64,000 nt of DNA from JAGDZR01 sp049115695. Its GTDB lineage: Bacteria > Bacteroidota > Bacteroidia > Cytophagales > Cyclobacteriaceae. The DNA is taken from contig JAGDZR010000017.1 of the NCBI GenBank assembly GCA_049115695.1, forward strand, positions 1 through 64,000, written 5' to 3'. The translations under genes and the position numbers were made by a program. Under the pieces are notes generated by a model. The model searched no databases and was not told the DNA's origin. It saw nothing but the letters and a program-made list of their open reading frames with translations. This document shows positions 43,855 through 52,490 of the stretch, piece after piece (position 1 is the first letter of the stretch; every line of letters starts with the position of its first letter).

Positions 43855-45004
43855 GAAAAAGCTGTTCTTACTATTTTGTGCATATGGAATCACCATCCTT
43901 ATTGGATGTCAACCAAAAGAAAACCGTCTGCCTGATGGTAAAGCTTCAGTCTTTACCCAACGGATTGACTCACTTTTTAGAAGCCATTTTGACCAAGACC
44001 TATTTCATGGTGGCGTGGTAATCACTCACTATGGGGAGACGGTCTATGAAAACTATTTGGGTCTGGCCGATAGAAGTTGGGGTATTCCCTTCGATAAAGA
44101 AGTAAAGCTCGATATCGCTTCCATAAATAAATCTATGATTGCGGCTTTAGCTTTAAAAGCGGTGGAAGAAAGGCGACTAAAGCTTGATGATCAATTGGTG
44201 GAGTTACTTTCCGGATTTCCCTATCAAGGTCATTTTCACCCGGACATCACCTTGCACCACCTGCTGAGTCATAGTGCGGGCTTAGCCGATTATGACGGAG
44301 TAGCCGAAGCTTTACGGCAGGATAATTACCTGAAATTCAAACGCTCGAGATTTACGGATGCAGCGTATGTTGATTTCATCAGCCAGCTTGCACCGGTTGG
44401 TGAACCGGGAAAGCAATTTCATTACAGCAATTTCGCCTATCATCTAGTGGCGATCATCATTGCCGACACCTATTCCAAACCTTTTGCCAAAGTGCTAAAA
44501 GAAAAACTCACGGTTCCTTTAGGTCTGAATAACACCATATCAGAGGGACTCAATGAAAGTGTGATCCCTAAATTGGCGCAAGCTTATACCTACCAAGCGT
44601 CTACGGGGCAATGGCTGGAAAACCCATTCATAGACCTGAGCCTCAGCAGGAGGATATTCTCTACCGCTGCTGACCTAAACCGATGGGCGAAAGTAATGGA
44701 CAACCCCGGTTGGTTGACGGAAAAATCTTTGAAGCGGATGAAGCAAAATCACCTAGCCAAAATCAGCGAAGAATTTACTTATGGCTATGGCTGGGTCATT
44801 CTTGATGAAGAAAACAAAAGTGCGATGGGCGATTTAGGTATTGACAGTCCTTACATCATTCACGGAGGCAGTACTGACGGCTATAAATCTATGCTAATTA
44901 ATATCAATAATGGTGAGTTTGTAATCAGCTTCTTGAGTAATGTGGGAAACCAAACTAACGAAATGCAACTCGCTCAAAAAATTATCAGAATTTTAATTAA
45001 ATAA
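43853..45004 (+). CDS. beta-lactamase-like serine hydrolase lipoprotein
   Basis: A 383-residue protein of the class C beta-lactamase/penicillin-binding (AmpC-like) fold. Lipoprotein signal with Cys19 (ILIGCQ). The catalytic S-x-x-K is Ser90-Ile-Asn-Lys93, and the second motif is Y-S-N (HYSNFAYH). HHLLSHSAGLADYDG is a typical family stretch, and the third motif appears as HGGSTDGYKS. Such lipoproteins act as esterases or peptidases rather than proven antibiotic-resistance enzymes. It follows a LytTR regulator and precedes an exported protein by three bases. Confidence 0.88.
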   Translation: MKKLFLLFCAYGITILIGCQPKENRLPDGKASVFTQRIDSLFRSHFDQDLFHGGVVITHYGETVYENYLGLADRSWGIPFDKEVKLDIASINKSMIAALALKAVEERRLKLDDQLVELLSGFPYQGHFHPDITLHHLLSHSAGLADYDGVAEALRQDNYLKFKRSRFTDAAYVDFISQLAPVGEPGKQFHYSNFAYHLVAIIIADTYSKPFAKVLKEKLTVPLGLNNTISEGLNESVIPKLAQAYTYQASTGQWLENPFIDLSLSRRIFSTAADLNRWAKVMDNPGWLTEKSLKRMKQNHLAKISEEFTYGYGWVILDEENKSAMGDLGIDSPYIIHGGSTDGYKSMLININNGEFVISFLSNVGNQTNEMQLAQKIIRILIK

Positions 45005-45007
45005 ACA

Positions 45008-45724
45008 ATGAAGAAAGAATTAAACATCCTGGTTGTAATTGCCTTGACACTTGTTTCTTTTACTACTTATGCCCAAAAAGAAAAGATGATAGGCCTTTGG
45101 GAAGTGGGAAAAGTAGCAGTTGGAAAAGAAAACATGACGCCAGTGGCAAAATGGTTCAGAATAAACGCTGACGGCACCTATCAAGCCGGAAACGGATGGC
45201 TGCAAAATGGAAGTGGCAATTGGAAATATGATAAACAGAATAATCTTTACACCGCCACAGATCCATTAGATGTGGCGGACGAATTCGGAGGCTTTACCGT
45301 ATCGTTTGATGGAACAAAAATGCTGTGGGAAAGAGAGGAAGAAGGGATGCCCGTGATCGTAAATTTAATGCCTATTGAAAAGCTTCCTATGTCGCCGGCA
45401 GACTACCTTAAGGGAATTTGGGATTTAGTGGATATCACTGAAAGTGAATCATCAATTTTAGAGGATTTTGATAAAGAGTATAAACACAAACTGTTCATTC
45501 GGTGGGATAGGGTATACATCAATTTTACTACAGAAGGAAAAAAACTGACCGGCTATTGGCATATCAACGGACATAGACCGGAAATCACCTTACTCCCTCA
45601 CCAGGAGGATGGAAACGCAGAAAGCTGGAGTGTAGAGGTCAATGAAAAAGAACTATTGATGACAGGAATATCGGAGAGTAATCGAACCATACAGCGAAAA
45701 TATGTAAGACGGAATACATTTTAA
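45008..45724 (+). CDS. exported hypothetical protein, lipocalin-like
   Basis: A 238-residue protein with a signal peptide (LNILVVIALTLVSFTTYAQ). The mature protein looks like two similar beta-rich halves (MIGLWEVGKVAVGKENMTPV and LKGIWDLVDITESESSILED), each opening with a GxW-type strand as in lipocalin-like domains. It begins three bases after the beta-lactamase-like stop, so it belongs to the LytTR operon. The family is not named here. Confidence 0.78.
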   Translation: MKKELNILVVIALTLVSFTTYAQKEKMIGLWEVGKVAVGKENMTPVAKWFRINADGTYQAGNGWLQNGSGNWKYDKQNNLYTATDPLDVADEFGGFTVSFDGTKMLWEREEEGMPVIVNLMPIEKLPMSPADYLKGIWDLVDITESESSILEDFDKEYKHKLFIRWDRVYINFTTEGKKLTGYWHINGHRPEITLLPHQEDGNAESWSVEVNEKELLMTGISESNRTIQRKYVRRNTF

Positions 45725-45764
45725 ATTCTTGATTACACCAATTTTAATGAATAAAGAAAACGCT

Positions 45765-45892
45765 CTACAACATGGTATATAAGCAATATCGGTTTAGGTG
45801 CAAACTTGAATCGCTTTTTGTTTTTATTGAGTAACTTTCTCGCTATAAAGAAGTGGTCGTCAATCAGCCACAGCTCATATATTAACCGTTAT
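45765..45892 (+). repeat. palindromic element S8 (attC-like candidate)
   Basis: Left arm CTACAACATGGTATATAAGC (45765-45784) pairs with right arm GCTCATATATTAACCGTTAT (45873-45892) with a small bulge. The right end CCGTTATATATGAATT strongly resembles the sequence just after S6 (ACGTTATCTATGAATT), and both continue to a shared GCAATCT. Confidence 0.55.
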
Positions 45893-45919
45893 ATATGAAT
45901 TATGGCAATCTATTTGTAG

Positions 45920-46177
45920 CATTGGATAAAAAGTCTGCGAATCAATGACAGGACTCCTCAAGGACCTAAAAACCCTCTAAATGCCTTTGTCGACCTTGCC
46001 ATTTTTCTATCGGTTATGTTCATTGTGAGAGAAATCCGAATTGACAGCCTTGGTTTTTGGGGTTACTCATTATTTAAATCATTCGCCACCGTTGGTGTGG
46101 CGACCCTCTTGCTCTACTATCGAAAACAATCGTGGAAGGATCTCGGCTTTCATGAATCATGGGCAGTAAAAGCTTAA
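45920..46177 (+). pseudogene. truncated membrane protein, CPBP-protease-like N-terminus
   Basis: An open frame without an early ATG reads LRINDRTPQGPKNPLNAFVD, then LAIFLSVMFIVREIRIDSLG, and ends KQSWKDLGFHESWAVKA. Two membrane helices and the LGF-type stretch recall the first part of CPBP intramembrane proteases, which are normally well over 200 residues. The frame stops where the rest should begin. The first ATG is at 46016. Confidence 0.4.
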
Positions 46178-46296
46178 CTTTCATAATTGCAATACTCATC
46201 CTTGTTGCATGTAATGAAGACGAACCCAGAGTTGAAGAAGGTGTGTCATTGTATTCATTTAGTTGGGTCGTTATTTCTCACTTAATAAAGGGCTAA
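46159..46296 (+). CDS. small lipoprotein-like ORF (45 residues)
   Basis: ATG 46159 opens MGSKSLTFIIAILILVACNE, a convincing lipoprotein signal with Cys18, followed by a short acidic mature part (DEPRVEEGVSLYSFSWVV). It overlaps the end of the truncated membrane-protein frame in another frame. It may be a real tiny lipoprotein or the 5' remnant of a longer one. Confidence 0.35.
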   Translation: MGSKSLTFIIAILILVACNEDEPRVEEGVSLYSFSWVVISHLIKG

Positions 46297-46482
46297 ACCT
46301 GTCCTAATAATTGGTGGACCATCATGGACATGCATTGGAAAAATCAATTATGAATATTAACCATAGCCATTTTTCTGGACTTAGGATCAAAAAAACACCG
46401 CATTGAGGGCACTGTTGGTTGGGTTGCTCAGTTTGACTAAATTGGTACCAGATAGGAGGATATACCCACTCATCATTGCTAA
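46297..46482. other. non-coding stretch before AraC gene
   Basis: No convincing gene, terminator or repeat. A minus-strand frame here contains CPQCG but runs through the AraC coding region and is not supported. Confidence 0.4.
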
Positions 46483-47319
46483 ATGAAACAATTACTATAT
46501 AAGCCCAAATCTCTAAAGGTACGTCAGGTAGTGGAATGCATGGGGTATGTTGAACTTTCTGAGCACGATTCAACCGATGGTTGGTTTGGTCTTTGCCCAA
46601 ATGGTACCAGTAATTTGACGATTTCATTAAGCGATCAAGACCAGATTTGTTATCATAATAATAAAGGTAAATTGCTGCTGTATTCTTCTTGCACCTCTCC
46701 CGTGGCTTTGAAAAGAACTAAATCACTGAAGTTCATTAATATTCAGTTCAAGCCTTTTGGTATGTACTGCATCAAAGGAATTCCAATGCATGAACTGCAG
46801 AATACTTCGATGACATTAGATATGTTTATCTCCTCAAGTTGGGTAGAAGAACTTCTTGATCGACTCTACACAGCACCGAACTTACTTGCCAGGTTTGTTG
46901 AAGTAGAAAAATTCTTATTCAATATTATTAACCCAGACCTTTGGGATGAAAGAATGCCTCATGCGGTTGCTTTGATTAAAAAATTGGATACTACGAATAT
47001 TGATGAATTAAGTAGTGCCGTTTGCCTATCCAGTCGTAGGTTTAGAGAGCTTTTCAGTACTCATACCGGGTTTTCTCCGGGTTTTTACAAAAAGACTGTG
47101 AGATTCAATAAGGCTTCAGTGCTAATGGCAAATCATTCGGGGCTGTCATTAACTGAAATAGCGCTTGCTAACTATTATTACGACCAATCACATTTCATAA
47201 AAGATTTTAAATTCTTTGCAGGCATCACCCCTTCTCAATATCTCAAACAAACGGCCAAAACCTCCGATTTTTACAATTTCGACCTTTTGGATCTAAATAC
47301 TTTTGCTTCCACGACCTAA
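46483..47319 (+). CDS. AraC-family regulator (DUF6597-type N-terminus)
   Basis: A 278-residue protein. The N-terminal part starts QLLYKPKSLKVRQVVECMGY and includes DGWFGLCPNGTSNLTISLSD, as in AraC regulators with a DUF6597-like domain. The C-terminal helix-turn-helix pair spans about residues 170-262: LSSAVCLSSRRFRELFSTHT, then LTEIALANYYYDQSHFIKDF and ITPSQYLKQ. The TlpA-like gene begins 62 bases downstream and may be its target. It lies just outside the palindrome-bounded region. Confidence 0.88.
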   Translation: MKQLLYKPKSLKVRQVVECMGYVELSEHDSTDGWFGLCPNGTSNLTISLSDQDQICYHNNKGKLLLYSSCTSPVALKRTKSLKFINIQFKPFGMYCIKGIPMHELQNTSMTLDMFISSSWVEELLDRLYTAPNLLARFVEVEKFLFNIINPDLWDERMPHAVALIKKLDTTNIDELSSAVCLSSRRFRELFSTHTGFSPGFYKKTVRFNKASVLMANHSGLSLTEIALANYYYDQSHFIKDFKFFAGITPSQYLKQTAKTSDFYNFDLLDLNTFASTT

Positions 47320-47381
47320 GACAAATCATGGGATTCCCATGGTGTCTCGAGGTATTATACTAACCTCATAAATGAACCAAA

Positions 47382-48251
47382 ATGGGAATATTCTGGAAGA
47401 AATTTTTTACTTGCTTGTTGGTGTTCTTAGTTTCAGCGTTGCTGACGGCTTTTTCTATTGTCATTAGCGTTGGCATAGTTGGCCTGCCTGAAGAACTCAT
47501 TTATTTGACAACCTTTATATCCATCAGTCTCGTCACTTATTTTGCGCTAAGAAAAACCGTAAACCTGCTGAGCCCTGGCAGCATTTTAATGGTAATCCTT
47601 TTGGCATGGCTCGCGCTTTACTTCCCAAAAGCTATTAAATCATCTTTGAATTTCACGTTGACGAACATTCCATTTTTCATTACTTTTTTAATAGCCATGG
47701 CTAGTGGATATATCCACTTTAAACGGTCTTCGTTGAAATTACCTCTACTGATGGGGGTTGTACCATTAGTGCTAACCCTTTGGCTTGGATCAATATGGAG
47801 CAACATAGTAGTATATGGATCAGCAGATGGATCAGTCCAGCTTATAGAGGCACCTGAATTTAGTATTGTTGACAAAGCAGGAAGTCTTGTGAGTAATGAA
47901 TCAACTGAAGGGAAAATTGTTCTCCTGGACTTCTGGTTCATCAGTTGTCCCCCCTGCTGGGTTAAGTTTCCAGAATTGCAGCGGGTTTATGATATGTATA
48001 AAACTGATGATCGTATTGAAATCTATGCTGTAAATCGACCAATGAAAAGAGATAAGCCCAATGAGTTGTACGCTTCAATTGAAGACAAAAAATACACCTT
48101 TCCTGTCCTTAAAGGCTCAGATGAATTGATGAAGACCTTTAATATTGACTATTATCCTACTGTACTTATTATCAACAAGGATGGCCAAATTGTTTTTAAG
48201 GGAGCTATTGAGCAAGCTGAAACATTTATTAAAAGTCTAATAAAACAATGA
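47382..48251 (+). CDS. TlpA-like thioredoxin fused to four membrane helices
   Basis: A 289-residue protein. Residues 1-140 hold about four hydrophobic helices (FTCLLVFLVSALLTAFSIVI, LILMVILLAWLALYF, IPFFITFLIAMASGY, LLMGVVPLVLTLWLG). The C-terminal half is a periplasmic thioredoxin domain with the redox motif Cys189-Pro-Pro-Cys192 in FISCPPCW and cis-Pro near YYPTVLII. TlpA/ResA proteins usually have a single anchor, so the four-helix N-terminus is uncommon. Its partner may be a quinone-linked or cytochrome-maturation substrate, which is not determinable here. Confidence 0.85.
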   Translation: MGIFWKKFFTCLLVFLVSALLTAFSIVISVGIVGLPEELIYLTTFISISLVTYFALRKTVNLLSPGSILMVILLAWLALYFPKAIKSSLNFTLTNIPFFITFLIAMASGYIHFKRSSLKLPLLMGVVPLVLTLWLGSIWSNIVVYGSADGSVQLIEAPEFSIVDKAGSLVSNESTEGKIVLLDFWFISCPPCWVKFPELQRVYDMYKTDDRIEIYAVNRPMKRDKPNELYASIEDKKYTFPVLKGSDELMKTFNIDYYPTVLIINKDGQIVFKGAIEQAETFIKSLIKQ

Positions 48252-48356
48252 ATTTAACTGTTCTCTTAGCACTAAATGACGCAATCTGATTTGTTTGAAG
48301 TATCCAATTGACGCCCAAGAACCTCCATATTTATTTTGAAGTGAACCCAAATGAGT

Positions 48357-48800
48357 TTACGCTGATAGATTGAGTTGCCATGAGATATACCGTATTTATC
48401 TTCACACCATCCAGATTTTTTACCAAAGCCGTAATTTTCTGAGCCGTAATCCTCCAACTGGGACCATTACCTGACCTCCATTTGAGGAAAGCCCTTCGAA
48501 TAAAGTATGAATCTCATTTTCTGAGTCACATTCAACGAACACTGATACCCCTGGGGTAAAAGACCAGGCATGATCGAAATTACTTTCAGAAACTATGTAT
48601 TCCGTTTAATGTAAATATTCCAAATTTGATGAGGTCTGGCGTTCCTCCTGCTTCTCCTTCTCTGTATTTTATGATATGCTCAACCTCAGAATTCGGGAAG
48701 ATAGAAGTGTAAAAATTTATGGCTTCCTGAGCCTTTCCACATTGTTCACCAACAAAGATTAGAAATGTTGCTGTTTTTATTTTTTTGAGCCTTAGTTTAT
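48357..48800 (-). pseudogene. VOC/PhnB-like protein, several frameshifts
   Basis: Read on the minus strand, the pieces are TATFLIFVGEQCGKAQEAIN then FYTSIFPNSEVEHIIKYREG, followed in another frame by DHAWSFTPGVSVFVECDSEN, then ENYGFGKKSGWCEDKYGIS, and finally SWQLNLSA before a stop. Together they match the PhnB/3-demethylubiquinone-methyltransferase-like VOC family from start to end. At least three frame changes and no ATG at the front mean the gene is dead. The rest of 48252-48978 holds no other recognisable feature. Confidence 0.8.
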
Positions 48801-48978
48801 ATTCTAAATTAATCGATTAGATCCTGCCACTTTCTGGAAAGAGCACTTTTTGGAATTGAGTAAAGAGTTTGTCGGGGTGGTGTACGGGGTTTACCTTTAA
48901 TCACTCACCATTTAACTGATCGATATCGATGATAAAATCAACTTATTTCAACTTCTGAAAAATGATAAAGGCCAATAA

Positions 48979-50118
48979 ATGATCGCACAGAGGATAATTG
49001 TCATAATACTAGTACTTGTTTCAACGCATGTGTTGGCTCAAAGGAAGAGGGTTAGAGATTATGGCATTGAGATAGGAGTGTTAAACCCGGGTAAACTCAA
49101 TTCCATTACAGATGTTGACGGGGTAATGGTTGGACATGCGACAGTTATAGAAGGAGATAGTATTAGGACAGGAGTTACCGCCATATTACCGCATGCTGGC
49201 AATCTGTTTCAATTAAAAGTCCCGGCAGCAATTCATTTAGGTAATGGTTTTGGAAAACTGGCTGGTTATAGTCAGGTTAAAGAACTAGGTAATATTGAAA
49301 CCCCGATAATTTTGACGAATACCTTAAGTGTGCCAGCAGCCTCCAATGCGCTTATTACTTATACGCTAGAACAAAAAGAGAATGAAAATGTGCGCTCTGT
49401 TAATTCAGTTGTTGGAGAAACTAACGATGGTTGGTTGAATGATATCAGAGGTCGCCACATTTCGGAAAAACATGTTTTAGATGCAATTCATAATGCCAAA
49501 AACGACACGGTAGCCGAAGGCAATGTAGGTGCAGGCACGGGCACAATTTGTTTTCAGTACAAAGGAGGTATTGGAACATCTTCTCGTGTGATTCCAATGC
49601 AATTGGGAGGTTATACAGTTGGAGTTTTGGTACAAACCAATTTCGGAGGTATTCTTCAAATAAACGGTGTTCCAGTTGCTAAGGAATTGGATAATTACCC
49701 GCGGAGTTACACTTACGATGTTGATGGTTCATGCATGATAGTGGTGATGACAGATGCGCCTTTGAATGCTCGAAATTTGGAAAGGTTGGCCAAAAGGGCA
49801 ATGATGGGGTTAGCCAAAACAGGAGGGATTGCTTCAAATGGCAGTGGTGATTATGTAATTGCCGTATCAACAGCGAAAGAGAACCTGATTTCCTATTCGA
49901 GTGATTCACCATTAAGAGAAACAAGGACTTTAAGAAATGAATCAACAACACCATTATTCTTAGCAACAATAGAAGCGACAGAAGAGGCTATTTTAAATTC
50001 ACTATTTGCGGCAGAAACAATGATAGGAAGAGATGGACATAGTGTGTATTCAATTCCTATTGATGAAGTTGTAGAAATAATCAAAAATCATAACGGCATT
50101 AATACCAACAACAAGTAA
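48979..50118 (+). CDS. DmpA-type (S58/P1) aminopeptidase, exported
   Basis: A 379-residue protein with a signal peptide (IIVIILVLVSTHVLAQ). The N-terminal block LNSITDVDGVMVGHATVIEG and TPIILTNTLSVP are DmpA/BapA signatures. The self-cleavage site is Gly250-Ser251 in DVDGSCMIVVMTDAPLNARN, where the new N-terminal Ser becomes the nucleophile. ASNGSGDYVIA completes the active site. Relatives remove N-terminal D- or beta-amino acids from peptides. It is convergent with the LysR gene and has no operon partner. Confidence 0.93.
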   Translation: MIAQRIIVIILVLVSTHVLAQRKRVRDYGIEIGVLNPGKLNSITDVDGVMVGHATVIEGDSIRTGVTAILPHAGNLFQLKVPAAIHLGNGFGKLAGYSQVKELGNIETPIILTNTLSVPAASNALITYTLEQKENENVRSVNSVVGETNDGWLNDIRGRHISEKHVLDAIHNAKNDTVAEGNVGAGTGTICFQYKGGIGTSSRVIPMQLGGYTVGVLVQTNFGGILQINGVPVAKELDNYPRSYTYDVDGSCMIVVMTDAPLNARNLERLAKRAMMGLAKTGGIASNGSGDYVIAVSTAKENLISYSSDSPLRETRTLRNESTTPLFLATIEATEEAILNSLFAAETMIGRDGHSVYSIPIDEVVEIIKNHNGINTNNK

Positions 50119-50144
50119 TGCACATAACATTACTTGCTGATAGT

Positions 50145-51056
50145 TTAAAAAACATCGGTAAAGTATTCCTCCATAATTTGAGATTTGCTTTCCTTTATAA
50201 AGTCCAATAATGCCGATTGGGCTGGCGTAAGTTGTTTTCCTTCATTATAAATCAGGTTCCACCTGGTAATAATCGGCAATCCCTTCATATTGTGTGTTTT
50301 CATACTTCCAATCTTGATCTGATTTCGCAAACCAATTAAAGGCATGATAGAGAATCCGATCCCGGCATTGACCGCTTGTTTGACCGCCTCATTCGAAACC
50401 AATTCCATGGAATTTTTGGTTTGGACATTGTGTTTTTTAAGGTACTCTTCCATTGCATTTCTAGTGGCTGAGCCTTTTTCTCTAAAAAGAAGCGTGACTT
50501 TTTCTAAATCTTTTGGCTTTTTTGGGTGAAATGGATGTTTGCTGCTACTCACAAGGGTCAATTTATTCTCCATTAGTTCCAGCGCATTAACTCTCATTCC
50601 TTTTGGAAGCACCGATACCAATGAGAAATCAGACTCATTCCTAATCATTCCCTCTATCACCTTGTTCTTGTTGGAGACATCAAGCGAAATTTCCACACCT
50701 GGATATTTATCCATAAATGGCTTCAAAAAATATGGAATTACATATTTGGCGGTAGACACCACAGAAATCCGAATTTTTCCCGAAATGAGACCTTTGTACT
50801 GATCAATAAGGTATTTGATCCCATCGGCTTCATCTAAAATTCGCCTACTCCTTTTGACAATTTCATAACCAAAATCAGTAACATATAGCTGCCTTCCTAC
50901 AATTTCAGTCAATGGCAATTCGAACTGATCCTGAAGTTTTTTTAGTTGAATCGAGATGGCTGGCTGGGTTAAATAAAGCTCCTCCGCAGCTTTTGTAACA
51001 CTTTGTAATTCAGCCACCTTAAGAAGAATTCTCAGTTGATGAAAAGTTATATTCAT
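50145..51056 (-). CDS. LysR-type regulator (CbbR/CmpR-like)
   Basis: A 303-residue LysR regulator. The winged helix spans residues 1-60: FHQLRILLKVAELQSVTKAA then LTQPAISIQLKKLQ. The ligand-binding domain follows (SGKIRISVVSTAKYVIPYFL...YPGVEISLDVSNKNKV). The start is ATG 51056; the open frame upstream encodes nothing LysR-like. It is divergent from a bicarbonate permease operon across 88 bases of A/T-rich DNA, and CbbR/CmpR relatives control carbon uptake, so it probably senses carbon status. Confidence 0.92.
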   Translation of the reverse strand: MNITFHQLRILLKVAELQSVTKAAEELYLTQPAISIQLKKLQDQFELPLTEIVGRQLYVTDFGYEIVKRSRRILDEADGIKYLIDQYKGLISGKIRISVVSTAKYVIPYFLKPFMDKYPGVEISLDVSNKNKVIEGMIRNESDFSLVSVLPKGMRVNALELMENKLTLVSSSKHPFHPKKPKDLEKVTLLFREKGSATRNAMEEYLKKHNVQTKNSMELVSNEAVKQAVNAGIGFSIMPLIGLRNQIKIGSMKTHNMKGLPIITRWNLIYNEGKQLTPAQSALLDFIKESKSQIMEEYFTDVF

Positions 51057-51144
51057 AAATATAAGTTTATATATAGCATTACAATTATAAATAAAAATTA
51101 ATGACAAACTCGACGCACATTTGTGGAAACAAATCGTAAAATCA

Positions 51145-51507
51145 ATGTCATCTTTAAAACAAACACAACACACATCAGATCTTTTAACTGACGCTCCAAA
51201 TTTGAAAATTTCAAGTGCTCAATCCGATGAATTGACCATAAATCTGGTTTCGTCTTATGAGCAATCAAGTGCCATAAGTGATGAACTAAAAAAACAGAAG
51301 CAAAAGGACGCGCCGGACCTAGCTGAACTTCTTCAAAAAACCCTTACAGAAAAAGGAGGATCAGACAAGTGTACATGGACAGGAGAATCGGAGGTCACAG
51401 TAGAGGGATTATCAAGTATGACGCTTCACAGTTTTGTGCTCAAAGCTGAGGAACTCGGTAAAACAATTAAGTACACAAAATCACTTAAAGTTGAGATAAC
51501 TGATTAG
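51145..51507 (+). CDS. hypothetical protein ahead of SbtA-like permease
   Basis: A 120-residue soluble protein that I do not recognise. It is Ser/Thr- and Lys-rich, has a helical middle (EQSSAISDELKKQKQKDAPD) and a C-terminal part with ESEVTVEGLSSMTLHSFVLK. It shows no PII or CBS motif, so it is not the SbtB found beside cyanobacterial SbtA. It ends four bases before the permease ATG and lies across from the LysR gene, so a regulatory or assembly role for the permease is suggested only by position. An upstream ATG at 51121 is less likely. Confidence 0.65.
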   Translation: MSSLKQTQHTSDLLTDAPNLKISSAQSDELTINLVSSYEQSSAISDELKKQKQKDAPDLAELLQKTLTEKGGSDKCTWTGESEVTVEGLSSMTLHSFVLKAEELGKTIKYTKSLKVEITD

Positions 51508-51511
51508 TTTG

Positions 51512-52486
51512 ATGGATCCGCAGACTATTTTAGAAAATATCACTAATCCTGCATTACTCTTTTTCCTGTTGGGAATCTTAGCAGTGCAGATCAAGAGTGA
51601 TCTGGAAATTCCAGAGAATAGTTCTAAGTTTATTTCTATTTACCTGCTCCTTTCGATTGGCTTTAAGGGAGGGCAAGAACTCTCACACAGTACACTGGGA
51701 ATGGAAATTATGGCCAGCATGGGTTTGGGACTTATTTTGGCTGCCATGATTCCATTGACGTCATTTTTTATTCTGAAAAGAAGAATGAAAATAGCTGATG
51801 CAGGCGCAATTGCAGCATCTTATGGGTCAGTCAGCGCGGTAACATTTGTGACAGCCACTTCGTTTTTGGAGTTTGAATCAATTTCTTTTAATGGCCATAT
51901 GATAGCGGTAATGGCACTCATGGAGGCACCAGCAATCATTGTTGGAGTGATGCTTATTAACTACTATAAGAAAAAAGAGAAATTTGAAGATTCAGAGTCT
52001 AGCCTGACTAGGATTCTCTGGCACTCAGTCACCAACGGAAGTGTTCTTTTAATTCTTGGTAGTCTGCTGATTGGATTTATGGCTTCTGCCGAACAGGCTC
52101 AAGGGATAAAGCCATTTACAACTGATATATTTAAAGGATTCCTGGCAGTTTTTCTATTGGACATGGGGATAACTAGTGGAAAGCAGCTTTCTTCCATACT
52201 TAAAAAAGGAGTTTATCCTTTTTTGTTTTCCAGCATAATGCCATTTGTAAATGGAATAATTGCTCTGCTAATCAGTTTCAGAATTACCGATCAACCTGGA
52301 AACCAACTGCTTTTTGCCATTCTGGGAGCAAGTGCGTCCTATATCGCAGTACCAGCAGCTATGAAACAAGCGGTCCCGGAGGCAAATCCTAGCCTCTATC
52401 TTCCAATGGCTTTGGGGATTACTTTCCCTGTTAATGTCATGATAGGGATTCCATTTTACTACTCTTTTATCCTTTTATTTTCTTAA
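51512..52486 (+). CDS. SbtA-like sodium-dependent bicarbonate permease
   Basis: A 324-residue membrane protein with about ten hydrophobic segments in two related halves. Family features are NPALLFFLLGILAVQIKSDL, YLLLSIGFKGGQELS, AASYGSVSAVTFVTATSFLE and GASASYIAVPAAMKQAVPEA. The paired GSVSAVTF and SASYIAVPAA stretches are the crossover helices that bind substrate and sodium in SbtA. A central hydrophilic loop (KKKEKFEDSESS) faces the cytoplasm. The start is ATG 51512, four bases after the small upstream gene. A divergent LysR of the CbbR type supports an inorganic-carbon role. Confidence 0.88.
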   Translation: MDPQTILENITNPALLFFLLGILAVQIKSDLEIPENSSKFISIYLLLSIGFKGGQELSHSTLGMEIMASMGLGLILAAMIPLTSFFILKRRMKIADAGAIAASYGSVSAVTFVTATSFLEFESISFNGHMIAVMALMEAPAIIVGVMLINYYKKKEKFEDSESSLTRILWHSVTNGSVLLILGSLLIGFMASAEQAQGIKPFTTDIFKGFLAVFLLDMGITSGKQLSSILKKGVYPFLFSSIMPFVNGIIALLISFRITDQPGNQLLFAILGASASYIAVPAAMKQAVPEANPSLYLPMALGITFPVNVMIGIPFYYSFILLFS

Positions 52487-52490
52487 GCGT

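Noticed and set aside
46322..46627. Minus-strand frame of 101 residues containing CPQCG
   Set aside because: It overlaps the start of the well-supported AraC gene in antisense, has no recognisable family and no plausible start context.
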